A stretch of 64,000 bases of DNA from Lentisphaerota bacterium (GTDB taxonomy: Bacteria > Verrucomicrobiota > Lentisphaeria > Victivallales > Victivallaceae): the NCBI GenBank assembly GCA_015061725.1, contig SUVX01000002.1:55120-119119 (forward strand). Direction: 5' to 3'. The position numbers were made by a program, and so were the translations under genes. This document shows positions 57,201 through 64,000 of this stretch, one piece after another; position 1 is the stretch's first letter; each line of letters opens with the position of its first letter. The notes below the pieces were generated by a model. It worked only from the letters and a program-made list of their open reading frames with translations, was not told where the DNA came from and did no database searches.

Positions 57201-57294
57201 CAAAACTCTCGCGCAGTACAGGAGCAGGCAACGCCGCCGCAAACAAACCGGCAGAAAAAAGACAGAGAACAGAAGAAATCCGTTTTGAAAACAT
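54235..57294 (-). CDS. Secreted LamG / DUF4838 protein, probable glycoside hydrolase
   Basis: This 1019-aa protein has a signal peptide (residues 1-20) and a LamG domain at about 22-230 (GTVSVWVKPDW, NVWNHIAYTWN, LDEFSLFDKALEPEEIA). About 255-370 is a GH67-like helper domain (YDLRSHLLEITGG, ENGAAHAIYSLLEHIGFRWF). The TIM-barrel-like DUF4838 part has FSIEPIDGGGWCLCRNC (about residue 498). About 860-1019 is a DUF1080/LamG-like C-terminal sandwich (FEDNFNRKDLGKNW, FIGFYTDAGGVFDNVKVYTR). It resembles the cytoplasmic 587-aa protein at 8566-10329 in its middle. It sits 1 bp after the DUF4861-like gene. Substrate unknown. Confidence 0.72.
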   Translation of the reverse strand: MFSKRISSVLCLFSAGLFAAALPAPVLRESFEGATSGKFAGIVYTAGKKGRGAHFSVNRHSHIKLDGKKINGDRGTVSVWVKPDWPLKRGNMRVLLNIGGPAKELQGVNFAIDGDNLTVPGLRINQLNWKKNVWNHIAYTWNLNQSDKNFPFRYEIAVYVNGKGRAKRIINFRPVPASIITLGAYPVPEYGRPQLFELEGTLDEFSLFDKALEPEEIAVLAGVKKAVAPMTEKTHVQKMKTGRVKPFVLEGKGGFVTLDKKTYIEIILPAKPLSSEVAAAYDLRSHLLEITGGRISVRKNLTSQKGYRIFIGSAAGLKEKFSHDEIYIEINQNKCILAGDRENGAAHAIYSLLEHIGFRWFDTGKEGRFVPAQKKIVLPLGKWRYAPLFAMRRIQLSAPYDYKDKLKVRDLDEWGRRNKLDLGNYARFHKMVAPHLEKIIPESMFSTHPEYFGMDDSGKRDVPGRNRINPCTSNPDVIRLFQQKAVELLKKTPWAQYFSIEPIDGGGWCLCRNCRKLDVVSENYTDRVITLANQITEALEKAFPGEGKAARFFAYQGYVNLPVRTRAKGNLQVEVTRGAPELVSGWAKYVKNLQRWDYNGWFTFKWGPMPLSVMPEKIIMAKEYHYSGGYFDEGVASVLSLGQPFYYIESKLMWNPDYDLKLLLDDFFSKYYGKAAAPMRQCFELIEKETFRSKSSEDMFTEYNRNIFQPYIYSPALWEKCLKLCAEAEKAAAGNPVILRRIKLAEMTYLFADVARDALIAKQYASEKNHPFHSYIKRKSKINAARLLKAVKLARTLGVSKVRGNCEPGNLEAIIAAWAYPLQINIAPFYEIFYPSSPRKTVSNNKGAWKLVFEDNFNRKDLGKNWKIIHGNWKIENNSLSGRGDAIYINKKFPGDQKLCFEAWIAPGGTACDLDGILADKKMERYGNSGYLFAFGTYGNNFSKINREKVQILRIASPVILPGKTHRIVCEKSGNLLRWSIDGKVVAEYREGFRTLDGEFIGFYTDAGGVFDNVKVYTR

Positions 57295-57295
57295 T

Positions 57296-58381
57296 TTATT
57301 GCATAACTCTTTTTAGATTGTTATTTATCGTGACGAATTTTTCACTTGTTTCAGCAGGCAGAAGGGGCATGAACACACTGACTGTTTCCACGGATTTCCC
57401 CGGCCATAACACCGCTTTTTCAAATCCCCACAGAACAGACATGCGCACAGCTTTGCCGCCGGAAATACTGCGGATCAAACAATTTCGCACGTTTTCGGGA
57501 GAAAGGATAATGGCAAATCCTCCGTTTTTTCCCGATACTTCAGCCCACAGGACCCTGTCACTTGCGGGACGTTTGAGCAGAAAACTTGAAGTTCTGACCT
57601 CGCCGCTTTGAGTGATTGTGCGGAAACTCAAGTCCCCGATGGGATTTTTTCCGTCGGACATCACCTGATACATACCCGCATTGACCGTATTGATCTGAAC
57701 AAGCTGACTTGGTGACATATTGATAAAACGCAAACGCGATAAAATTTCTTTTCTGCCTGAAAATACGCTCAAATCGTTGATGATTTTTACAGTCTTATCG
57801 TTTTCGGTTCCTTTTTTGACAAGTTCCACACGCAACACCTGACGGACGCAACCAGCGGAAATAACTTTCACAGAAAAATCACTGTTTTTCCATTTCCAGG
57901 AGTTATCCATTCGCGGTTCAAGCACAAAGGCTCCTGCGACAGGAAGCGGACGATTCTGCTGTTTCAGATAAAAGTTCCGCAGCTGAAGTTTCTGCCGGTG
58001 CTGCGACACTTTCACAAACGAGTTCTCTATTGACACAACAGGAGATTTCACAGCAGAAGCAACTTTAATTTTTTCGCTGCTTTTTATAAAACGGCAGGTA
58101 AAAGAAAATTCTCCGGGCGCAAGATCAGCAAGAAAAGAAATTTCATCCTCCTGATCGATTTTGCCGTTGCCATTCAAGTCATCCCATTGGGACGGGATGA
58201 TTTTTCCGGAAGCGTCTTTAACTTGTACAGCATTGCAATCACCTGAAACAGAAGTTGTCACCCGTTCAACAATCGGATAATTTAAAATCTTCTCAGCGTT
58301 TTTATTGACACCGCTGATTTGCATTTCATTTCCGCAGAGTCCGATGACAGCAAATAAAGCCGGCAGAATAAATTTTTTCAT
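57296..58381 (-). CDS. Secreted protein, DUF4861-like
   Basis: This 361-aa exported protein has a signal peptide (MKKFILPALFAVIGLCG). Residues about 65-95 read SQWDDLNGNGKIDQEDEIS and FLADLAPGEFSF, where DLNGNGKID could bind calcium and the pattern recalls DUF4861 proteins, which occur beside unsaturated-uronate hydrolases. The rest is predicted beta-rich (FSVKVISAGCVRQVLRVEL, VLWAEVSGKNGGFAIILSPENV, SVFMPLLPAETSEKF). I cannot assign an activity. It is tightly packed between a glycosidase-like gene (11 bp) and the LamG/DUF4838 gene (1 bp) and so shares their operon. Confidence 0.6.
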   Translation of the reverse strand: MKKFILPALFAVIGLCGNEMQISGVNKNAEKILNYPIVERVTTSVSGDCNAVQVKDASGKIIPSQWDDLNGNGKIDQEDEISFLADLAPGEFSFTCRFIKSSEKIKVASAVKSPVVSIENSFVKVSQHRQKLQLRNFYLKQQNRPLPVAGAFVLEPRMDNSWKWKNSDFSVKVISAGCVRQVLRVELVKKGTENDKTVKIINDLSVFSGRKEILSRLRFINMSPSQLVQINTVNAGMYQVMSDGKNPIGDLSFRTITQSGEVRTSSFLLKRPASDRVLWAEVSGKNGGFAIILSPENVRNCLIRSISGGKAVRMSVLWGFEKAVLWPGKSVETVSVFMPLLPAETSEKFVTINNNLKRVMQ

Positions 58382-58392
58382 ATACGCCCCTT

Positions 58393-60279
58393 TTATTTTT
58401 TGATAATAACCTTTTCCATTGACGCTGATTCAACCTGAATCAACTGCACATTATCACCGTAAAAAACTTTAGCGGCAAGAGGCAGATCAAAGTCGGTATT
58501 GAGGAAAAAGAGAACATAATTTTCTTCATCTTCGTAAACAGCATAACGCATTTTATCAGAAGTGCAGACTTTGACAGGATGTGTCATTTCTCCCGAGTTG
58601 ATACATTTGAGAATATCGGCAAAGAAATCCCTGATCCCCGTATTGCCCGGATACCCCCACAAAGTCATACAGCTGGCAAATCCTTTACCGAGAGCATATT
58701 CAGTCATTACCGGAATATCATTTTGTGCCACATTGCCGTTGGCAAGCTGATAAGCTGAAAACACCTGTGCCGCTTTTGCAATAACCTGCGCGCCGCAGAG
58801 AGTTACATTACATGACGGGATAACCGTATCCATCCATTTGGGATCGGCATTTTCTGTCCAGTCGGGGTAGTGATATCCGGGAATACGGCTCTGCTGCGTG
58901 ATTTTGATTCCCGCATGGCGGAGTTTTTCCCCGGGACCGGAAATCTTTATACCCAGGAGTTCTTCAAAATTTCCGTTATTAAAGAGTTCAATATCACCCG
59001 CCCGGTCAAGGCTCCTGTTCAGGTGTCCTGTTGTCATAAAAAGATGTCCGCCGTTTTTGACGTAAGCAATCAGTTTCTGATAAAGTTCCTCATCCATCGT
59101 GTTCCATCCGGCGAAAACCAGACAGGAATATTTTTGCATGACTTCAACGTCAGCTTCGGCAGGAACGATATCAAACTGTCCCAGCGGCGGATTGCCGGAG
59201 TAATCTTTTTCACCGGTGCGGCAGGCATCGAACCAATCATTCTTTTTTTGCAGAATGTGAATCAAATCCCAACTTTTTTCAATCTCGGATTCAAGCCATT
59301 TCTCATCCTGATACTGTCCCCAGACCTCTTTGTTCCACAAACCGCCGGTTCCGTCGTATCTGCCGTGAACGATACCGATTTTGACCAGAGGTCCCCCGGA
59401 CGGACGGGGATTGCTTTGTGCATAACGGTAAAAATTTTGCATGATTTCCCGGAAACGGGTACAGACCGGACCGTCTATATCATGTTTCTGCCCGAAAGCA
59501 CTTGCCATACCGAATTCACCGGTTTCAGAAATAATCCAATCCGTACCGGCAAGATAGGCATAATAGAGAGACATCTGCCAGCGTTTGAACCAGAGTTCGT
59601 CTTTTTCAACGCCTCCGTACCAGACCATTGCAACATCCGCGCCGAAAGTTTCTCTGCCGTAAGCTCTTGAAGCACCGCGTACCGCAGGATACATCCGATC
59701 ACAGTTTCCGGGAAACATCTCTATTGCCGCACCATCCATACCTGCCTGAAAGTGGTATTTGTGCAGAAAACTGGAATCAATACACTCAAGATTTTTGCGT
59801 CCAAAACGGTGTTCCGTTTCCAGAGCCTTGCGGATGCCCGCCATATAAATTTCACTTGCAGCTTTAACGTTTTCAGCGCGTTCAAGCAGCAGACTGTCAT
59901 GTTTGTAACCCAGTGGCCAATAAACAGCACCGCCGCGCTCACAAATAGAGTGATTTCCCAGACAGTATTTTCCGCCGAGTTCCTGCAGTTCAATCCAGTC
60001 CTGACGGGTCAGAGTGTCCAGAATCTCCCAGGGAATGTAAGTATAGCGGTCAAGAAATTCACTGAAGGAAAAATATATTTTGTTCTCAACGCAGAACTTT
60101 ACTGCTTTTTCTATCGTCGGACGGGTCACCTGTGTATCACGGTGCCAGTGGATTTTCAAATTGACATAATTTCCGAGTCCGTATGCGGCAAAACGTTCCA
60201 GATGACTGATTCCGATTTTGTCGTTGACACTGACCATTGAACCGAATTTGACGGGATCAATTCTTTGGCTGTTTTCCAT
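58393..60279 (-). CDS. Glycosidase-like protein with a C-terminal GATase-like domain
   Basis: This 628-aa protein begins at ATG 60279; a GTG at 60288 is the alternative. No signal peptide is seen. The N-terminal part looks like a TIM barrel (LGNYVNLKIHWHRDTQ, FSFSEFLDRY, AYLAGTDWIISETGEFGMAS, where an acidic residue could be catalytic). From about residue 380 there is a Rossmann-like domain of the beta-galactosidase trimerisation type (CLVFAGWNTMDEELYQKL, NGGHLFMTTGHL). This build resembles GH42-like and related uncharacterised glycosidases; no CAZy family can be named. It starts about 14 bp after the prepilin gene. Confidence 0.6.
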   Translation of the reverse strand: MENSQRIDPVKFGSMVSVNDKIGISHLERFAAYGLGNYVNLKIHWHRDTQVTRPTIEKAVKFCVENKIYFSFSEFLDRYTYIPWEILDTLTRQDWIELQELGGKYCLGNHSICERGGAVYWPLGYKHDSLLLERAENVKAASEIYMAGIRKALETEHRFGRKNLECIDSSFLHKYHFQAGMDGAAIEMFPGNCDRMYPAVRGASRAYGRETFGADVAMVWYGGVEKDELWFKRWQMSLYYAYLAGTDWIISETGEFGMASAFGQKHDIDGPVCTRFREIMQNFYRYAQSNPRPSGGPLVKIGIVHGRYDGTGGLWNKEVWGQYQDEKWLESEIEKSWDLIHILQKKNDWFDACRTGEKDYSGNPPLGQFDIVPAEADVEVMQKYSCLVFAGWNTMDEELYQKLIAYVKNGGHLFMTTGHLNRSLDRAGDIELFNNGNFEELLGIKISGPGEKLRHAGIKITQQSRIPGYHYPDWTENADPKWMDTVIPSCNVTLCGAQVIAKAAQVFSAYQLANGNVAQNDIPVMTEYALGKGFASCMTLWGYPGNTGIRDFFADILKCINSGEMTHPVKVCTSDKMRYAVYEDEENYVLFFLNTDFDLPLAAKVFYGDNVQLIQVESASMEKVIIKK

Positions 60280-60293
60280 TCTATTCACCGCAA

Positions 60294-60950
60294 CTATTTA
60301 CCAAACCACATATCGTAATCTTTTTCACCCGCAGCTACGGCAAAATTATTGCCGTGAGAGCCGGTGTGTCCGTCACAGAAAAGCATATTGGTAAACTTGT
60401 TATGCCGGTAGGAGATTCTATCCTTGCCGCCGTCAGTTCCCGGAGCATAGGTCATGTAGGAGTTGCGGCTCGTACTGTTGGGTTCAGAATCAACCGCAAG
60501 AACCAGACGTGACGGACGGCGCACAAAGGAAAGTTTATTCCACTTATCCCCCGCCCAGTATCCGTTGTAATTTACGGCATAGTCGGTTCCGTATTCGTAA
60601 CCGCTGCCGAAATAACCGTAGCCCTCACTGGTCGGACAGTCAAAGTACAAATGCTTGTTTTTACCGTTTGATTTATTGTTTGTAAGATAAGGATAAACCG
60701 ATCCCTTGGTCGAATCATAACGGAACCAGTGACTGTACCAGGGGTAATAATCATAATCATTTCCGTACAGATTGAACGCCATGCCGATCTGTTTCAGATT
60801 GTTCGTACAGTTACTGCTCTTGCTTCTCTCCCGCGCCTGCTGCAAAGCGGGCAATAACATTCCCGCCAGAATTGCGATAATGGCAATGACGACAAGAAGT
60901 TCGATAAGGGTAAAACGTTTTGTTCCCAACGGCAGAAAGGTGTTTTTCAT
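60294..60950 (-). CDS. Prepilin-type protein
   Basis: This 218-aa protein starts [12 protein letters not shown], a leader of 12 residues, then [20 protein letters not shown] and [23 protein letters not shown]. The C-terminal [12 protein letters not shown] is the DG motif. GAGGATTGG precedes the ATG. It is the first gene of the five-gene minus-strand glycan operon and is expressed from a TTGCAA-N17-TATATT promoter with an operator palindrome between promoter and gene. Role inferred as for the other prepilins. Confidence 0.87.
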   Translation of the reverse strand: MKNTFLPLGTKRFTLIELLVVIAIIAILAGMLLPALQQARERSKSSNCTNNLKQIGMAFNLYGNDYDYYPWYSHWFRYDSTKGSVYPYLTNNKSNGKNKHLYFDCPTSEGYGYFGSGYEYGTDYAVNYNGYWAGDKWNKLSFVRRPSRLVLAVDSEPNSTSRNSYMTYAPGTDGGKDRISYRHNKFTNMLFCDGHTGSHGNNFAVAAGEKDYDMWFGK

Positions 60951-60978
60951 AATTTTCCAATCCTCATGTTATCAAACG

Positions 60979-60993
60979 TTCATCTTTGATGAA
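60979..60993. promoter_or_regulatory. Operator palindrome TTCATC-N3-GATGAA, site 1
   Basis: TTCATCTTTGATGAA has perfect 6-bp arms. It is centred about 23 bp downstream of the predicted start of the minus-strand prepilin operon. The same arms occur at 61112-61126. Confidence 0.6.
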
Positions 60994-61015
60994 TATTGTT
61001 GTAAGTAATTTTACT

Positions 61016-61044
61016 AATATAATCCTGCAAAATATATTTTGCAA
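61016..61044 (-). promoter_or_regulatory. Promoter of the prepilin/glycan operon
   Basis: Minus strand TTGCAA (61044-61039), 17-bp spacer, TATATT (61021-61016). A perfect 18-bp palindrome TGCAAAATATATTTTGCA (61026-61043) overlaps the -35 box and could be a further protein site. Confidence 0.6.
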
Positions 61045-61061
61045 GAACTGTTTCCTGTTTC

Positions 61062-61090
61062 TTGACAATCTCGGAAAACGGCAATATATT
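61062..61090 (+). promoter_or_regulatory. Promoter of the Fe-S/IclR/U32-like operon
   Basis: Perfect TTGACA (61062-61067), 17-bp spacer, TATATT (61085-61090), facing away from the minus-strand promoter at 61016-61044. Confidence 0.6.
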
Positions 61091-61111
61091 ACGCCAAAAG
61101 GAAACAAATTA

Positions 61112-61126
61112 TTCATCATAGATGAA
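61112..61126. promoter_or_regulatory. Operator palindrome TTCATC-N3-GATGAA, site 2
   Basis: TTCATCATAGATGAA has the same arms as site 1 and is centred about 22 bp downstream of the predicted + strand start, so the two sites are mirror images about the divergent promoters. Confidence 0.6.
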
Positions 61127-61151
61127 CAACAAAAAAAAGGAATCATTGAAT

Positions 61152-62216
61152 ATGGCAATCATGACAAGAGATTTCAACAGCGTGGATTTGAGCGATCCGC
61201 GTGAGGCGGCACTTGCGGTCAAACGCAAGGCACTGGAACTGGGTGCAGATGCCGTCGGGATCGGAAATATTGAAAGATGGGCAGACGCCCCCATTCAGCT
61301 GGATCCCAAACAGATCATGCCTGAGTGCAAAAGCATTATCGGTATGGTCTTCCGTGTTGACCGCGGCAGTCTGCGCGGTGTTGAAGAAGGAACCTATTTC
61401 AGCAACTACTCCGCCATGGGATACGGCGGTTTGACTTATGTCTATATGCCTATGTCCGTCATCAACCTGACAAAATTCATTGAAGATCAGGGCTATGAAG
61501 CAATCCCGATGGGACACCAGAGCGACTGGCGCGCCGTTACAATCAAAGGAGATACTTACGAAAAGTACAGCCGTCCCGTCCGTCCCGGACAGGCGACGCC
61601 CGACGTCATGGTCCATTTGCGCATTGCCGCGTTTCTCTGCGGACTGGGAGAAATCGGTTTCAGCAAAATGTTTTTAAGTCCCCAGTTCGGACCGCGCTGC
61701 CGTGTGGGAATTGTTCTGACCGATGTGGAGCTGGAGCCTGACCCCATTTATGACGGACCGCAGTTGTGCAACCGCTGCATGGCATGTGTCAGAGCCTGCC
61801 CCGGACAGGCCTTTTCCACTGAAAAAACCGTCAAGGTCAAACTCGGCGGACGTGAAGTGGAGTGGTCCGATATTGACGTTCTCAAATGCAACGATGCCTT
61901 CAGAGGCATTGTACACTCAGGCGTGCCGCAGAGCGAACCCTATCTCAACACCCCCGGCAACGAGGACAGTGTTCCCGGCGACTGGTCACCATTTTACCAG
62001 CGTCCTTATCCCGTCTACAAAACAGGACAGGCCATCTGCGGTTCCCGCGGCTGTACCCGCGCCTGCATGATCAGCCTTGAAAGCCGCGGTGTTCTGCAGA
62101 ATACCTTTAAACAGAAGTTCCGCCGCCGTCCCGTCTGGAGCGTGGATTGGAGCAAAGAACCCGAATATGCTCCGGGAACAAAATTCAAAAACCAGGATAA
62201 AGACGGAGTCGATTGA
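61152..62216 (+). CDS. 4Fe-4S protein related to QueG/reductive dehalogenases
   Basis: This 354-aa protein starts at MAIMTRDFNS; AAAGGAATC precedes ATG 61152, while an in-frame ATG at 61122 lies inside an operator palindrome. Residues 20-190 resemble the QueG/reductive-dehalogenase-like domain (KALELGADAVGIGNIERW, FLCGLGEIGFSKMFLSPQFGPRCRVGIVLTD in outline). A ferredoxin-type cluster CNRCMACVRACPG (about residue 205-217) follows, and a second Cys group CGSRGCTRACM near 295-305. It has no Tat signal, unlike respiratory dehalogenases, so it is cytoplasmic. The reaction is unknown. It is coupled to an IclR gene 2 bp downstream. Confidence 0.75.
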   Translation: MAIMTRDFNSVDLSDPREAALAVKRKALELGADAVGIGNIERWADAPIQLDPKQIMPECKSIIGMVFRVDRGSLRGVEEGTYFSNYSAMGYGGLTYVYMPMSVINLTKFIEDQGYEAIPMGHQSDWRAVTIKGDTYEKYSRPVRPGQATPDVMVHLRIAAFLCGLGEIGFSKMFLSPQFGPRCRVGIVLTDVELEPDPIYDGPQLCNRCMACVRACPGQAFSTEKTVKVKLGGREVEWSDIDVLKCNDAFRGIVHSGVPQSEPYLNTPGNEDSVPGDWSPFYQRPYPVYKTGQAICGSRGCTRACMISLESRGVLQNTFKQKFRRRPVWSVDWSKEPEYAPGTKFKNQDKDGVD

Positions 62217-62218
62217 TA

Positions 62219-62935
62219 ATGCCGCACTCTGAATTGGTCCAATCTCTGCTTAAGGGTCTTGATCTGCTCAAACTCATTTCCCTCAAAAACAGCGGTGTGC
62301 GGCTCAATGAACTGGCAGCGGAAACCGGTATCAAAAAAACGACTCTGCACAACCTGCTCCGCACCCTCTGCGCCCGGGGATTTCTGGTCAAAGACAGTGC
62401 AAACCGTTTCAAAACCGGTCCTGCTGTTCTGGAAATCGCTGAAAATCAGCAAACCGTCACAAGAAGAACACGCGCTGCTGATTTTTGTGTGGAACTGCAG
62501 GAAATGTTTCCTGACAATGTGGTGACATTGGCCACGTTGTCAGGAAGCGGCGTCCGCTGCATTTTCAGGGTTTCTCCCGACCGTCCCGGTGAACTGCAGC
62601 GTCCGCCGGAACGGAACTTCATGCCCTATGTGTCTGTATCTTCTATTGTTCTCCAAGCTGCCAATCCCTTTGAGGCAAGGCACCTTGAAGAACATTATCC
62701 CTTTGAAGAATACGGTATCGGCATGTGGGGTTCCCTGAAAAAATTTGAGGAGGCAAAAGACAGTGTCCTCAAACAAAAATATTTTTTGCGCGATAACGGA
62801 AAATTCATTTCCATCGCCTTTGTCATGCCTGAGTGTTTTACGCTCGGATTCAGTTTTCCGCATGAGGAAAACTTTCGCATAGCCCGTCACCTTAAAGCCG
62901 CGGAGTTCTTCCGCCGCAACGTCTGGGGAGAGTGA
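62219..62935 (+). CDS. IclR-family transcriptional regulator
   Basis: This 238-aa regulator has an N-terminal winged helix (LVQSLLKGLDLLKLIS, LNELAAETGIKKTTLHNLLRTLCARGFLVKD) and a C-terminal IclR effector domain (VVTLATLSGSGVRCIFRVS... FISIAFVMPE). ATG 62219 has GGAG upstream; a TTG at 62213 is possible. It is the middle gene of a three-gene operon, between two Fe-S proteins. It is the only regulator beside the divergent promoters at 61016-61090 and therefore the best candidate to bind the two TTCATC-N3-GATGAA palindromes, controlling its own operon and the glycan operon. Confidence 0.87.
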   Translation: MPHSELVQSLLKGLDLLKLISLKNSGVRLNELAAETGIKKTTLHNLLRTLCARGFLVKDSANRFKTGPAVLEIAENQQTVTRRTRAADFCVELQEMFPDNVVTLATLSGSGVRCIFRVSPDRPGELQRPPERNFMPYVSVSSIVLQAANPFEARHLEEHYPFEEYGIGMWGSLKKFEEAKDSVLKQKYFLRDNGKFISIAFVMPECFTLGFSFPHEENFRIARHLKAAEFFRRNVWGE

Positions 62936-62939
62936 TTTT

Positions 62940-63932
62940 ATGAAATTCGCAGCCGGTTATCAGTGTGTCGCCGTCGGAGAACTTTTTTCTGACTTGATCA
63001 AAGATTATCTGCCCGCCGTGGGAGAGGTTTATTTTTCCTATCCGGGTATCGCCTCGGGACGTCCCGAAAGCGATTGCCTGCCGGATAAAATTGCTCAGAC
63101 GGAGTATGAATTATCCGTCATCCGTAAAATGGGCGTTTCCCTTGATCTGCTCATCAACGGCAACTGTTACGGAAGATATGCCGTTTCTGAAAAATTTGAA
63201 CGTCAGATCCTCACGACAATAGACCACTTGGGCAAAAATGATCTCATGCCCGAAATCGTTACGACAACAACGCCCTTTGCCGCTGCCGCAGTCAAAAAGT
63301 TTTTCCCCGAAATCGAAGTCCGTGCCTCTGTCAATATGCGGATAGACTCCACGACTGCCATGGGGTATTTATTTGACAAATTTGACAGTTTTTACATCCG
63401 CCGCGACTTGCAGCGCGATTTGGAGACTGTGGAATTTTTCAGCAAATTCTGCAAAGACAATGGAAAAAAACTCTGTATGCTCGCCAACAGCGGATGTCTG
63501 AGAAATTGTCCGTATCAGACCTTTCACGACAATCTTGTTTCTCATGATGAAGAGATCCGCGAAATCCGCAACGTCCGCGACTTCTGCCCCCATCTCTGCT
63601 GGGAACGTTATCAGGATCAGGAAAATGTCAGCGACTTTCTGCGCTCAAGCTGGCTCCGTCCCGAAGATGTCCCCCGCTACGCCCCTTGGGTTGATGTGAT
63701 AAAACTTGCAACACGCAACACTTCAAGTATCCGCATGATTCTCGGCGCCTACACTTCAAATCACTTTAACGGCAATCTCTTTGACCTGACGGAACCCTGC
63801 TTCTCAAGTCTCTTTGCCCCTTCCATCCTCGACAACCGCCTGTTGGATGGTGTCCCCCTCCCCGGACTCTGCGCCACCAACTGCACCCGCTGCGGCCGCT
63901 GCGAAGAAATCATATCGCGCTGTTTTAAATAG
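62940..63932 (+). CDS. U32-like TIM-barrel Fe-S protein
   Basis: This 330-aa protein resembles peptidase U32/UbiU-UbiV-like proteins: a TIM barrel with EIEVRASVNMRIDS, LCMLANSGCLRNCPYQTFHDN (Cys pair at about 184-190, close to the U32 NxGCxxxCxxxxxH pattern), FCPHLCWERY (about 214-219) and a C-terminal CATNCTRCGRCEEI. Four or more Cys at these places suggest a 4Fe-4S cluster. Known relatives hydroxylate RNA or quinones without oxygen, or act with collagenase-like activity; this one is unassigned. It starts 4 bp after the IclR gene and ends near a dispersed palindrome. Confidence 0.72.
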   Translation: MKFAAGYQCVAVGELFSDLIKDYLPAVGEVYFSYPGIASGRPESDCLPDKIAQTEYELSVIRKMGVSLDLLINGNCYGRYAVSEKFERQILTTIDHLGKNDLMPEIVTTTTPFAAAAVKKFFPEIEVRASVNMRIDSTTAMGYLFDKFDSFYIRRDLQRDLETVEFFSKFCKDNGKKLCMLANSGCLRNCPYQTFHDNLVSHDEEIREIRNVRDFCPHLCWERYQDQENVSDFLRSSWLRPEDVPRYAPWVDVIKLATRNTSSIRMILGAYTSNHFNGNLFDLTEPCFSSLFAPSILDNRLLDGVPLPGLCATNCTRCGRCEEIISRCFK

Positions 63933-63941
63933 AGGTGGGAA

Positions 63942-63997
63942 TCGGGGGAGAGGGAAAACTTTTTTTCCCGTGAAAAAAAGTTTTCCCTCTCCCCCGA
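63942..63997. repeat. Long perfect palindrome, copy 2 of a dispersed family
   Basis: Perfect 26-bp arms (63942-63967 and 63972-63997) enclose the loop CCGT. The left arm begins TCGGGGGAGAGGG and ends in CTTTTTTTC. The layout matches 42376-42429. It lies 10 bp after the U32-like gene and could act as its terminator, although no T run follows in the window. Confidence 0.8.
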
Positions 63998-64000
63998 CCC

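Noticed and set aside
61122..61151. Upstream ATG at 61122 as start of the Fe-S protein
   Set aside because: It lies inside the operator palindrome at 61112-61126 and lacks a ribosome-binding site; ATG 61152 has AAAGGA at proper spacing.

Overview
The window looks like a chromosomal segment of a Lentisphaerae-type bacterium (Victivallales-like), a phylum in which glycan-degrading enzymes and prepilin-type proteins are very numerous. Reasons: five genes encode proteins with an N-terminal [16 protein letters not shown] pilin-like helix and a C-terminal DG motif; long secreted glycan-active proteins are common; LamG, DUF4838, ThuA and Gfo/Idh families are frequent; and Gram-negative traits occur (WaaP-like kinase, heptosyltransferase-type glycosylation). 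This placement is inferred from gene content, not from a phylogenetic marker search.

Layout. (1) 128-10329, + strand: an amidohydrolase, a GntR/LacI-hybrid regulator, then a glycan locus of prepilin, heparinase II/III-like lyase, Gfo/Idh oxidoreductase, ThuA-like protein and DUF4838-like protein. (2) 10454-19720, housekeeping: dnaK-groES-groEL on the minus strand, divergent from a prepilin gene, then rpmF-plsX-fabH, a C-terminally anchored small protein and a secreted C45-like Ntn hydrolase. (3) 19785-26926, minus strand: LacI regulator, metallophosphoesterase, sugar isomerase/epimerase, prepilin and a 1126-aa secreted protein, divergent from an MFS transporter (27108-28328). (4) 28329-29057: about 730 noncoding bases holding three stacked hairpins and three imperfect copies of a long repeat, each with a 9-bp minisatellite core. 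(5) 29058-34877, housekeeping: thyX, an FmdB-type zinc ribbon, leuB-like dehydrogenase, WaaP-like kinase, rnc, Fe-dependent alcohol dehydrogenase and a PfkB kinase. (6) 34950-42123, minus strand: a DUF4886 protein and the most unusual locus, an autotransporter-type heptosyltransferase next to a 1638-aa protein that combines a C10 (streptopain-like) protease domain, AIDA-type strand-loop-strand repeats, Fn3-like domains and RTX repeats. (7) 42526-45094: a UPF0210/ACT pair and an EamA transporter. (8) 45309-52058: prepilin plus a 1230-aa secreted protein, divergent from an AraC regulator and a Gfo/Idh oxidoreductase. (9) 52306-63932: a five-gene glycan operon (prepilin, glycosidase-like protein, DUF4861-like protein, LamG/DUF4838 protein, CocE-type hydrolase), divergent from a Fe-S protein / IclR regulator / U32-like Fe-S protein operon. 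The two are controlled by face-to-face promoters with matching palindromes.

How the parts fit. Four of the five prepilin genes come directly before, or one gene before, a large glycan-active protein, and each glycan locus has its own regulator family (GntR, LacI, AraC, IclR). This looks like separately induced polysaccharide-use cassettes built around a pilin-like protein instead of SusC/D. Sigma70-like promoters of the form TTGnnn-N16/17-TATATT recur. Two related long perfect palindromes (42376-42429 and 63942-63997) appear to be dispersed repeats. All assignments come from reading motifs; no database search was run.
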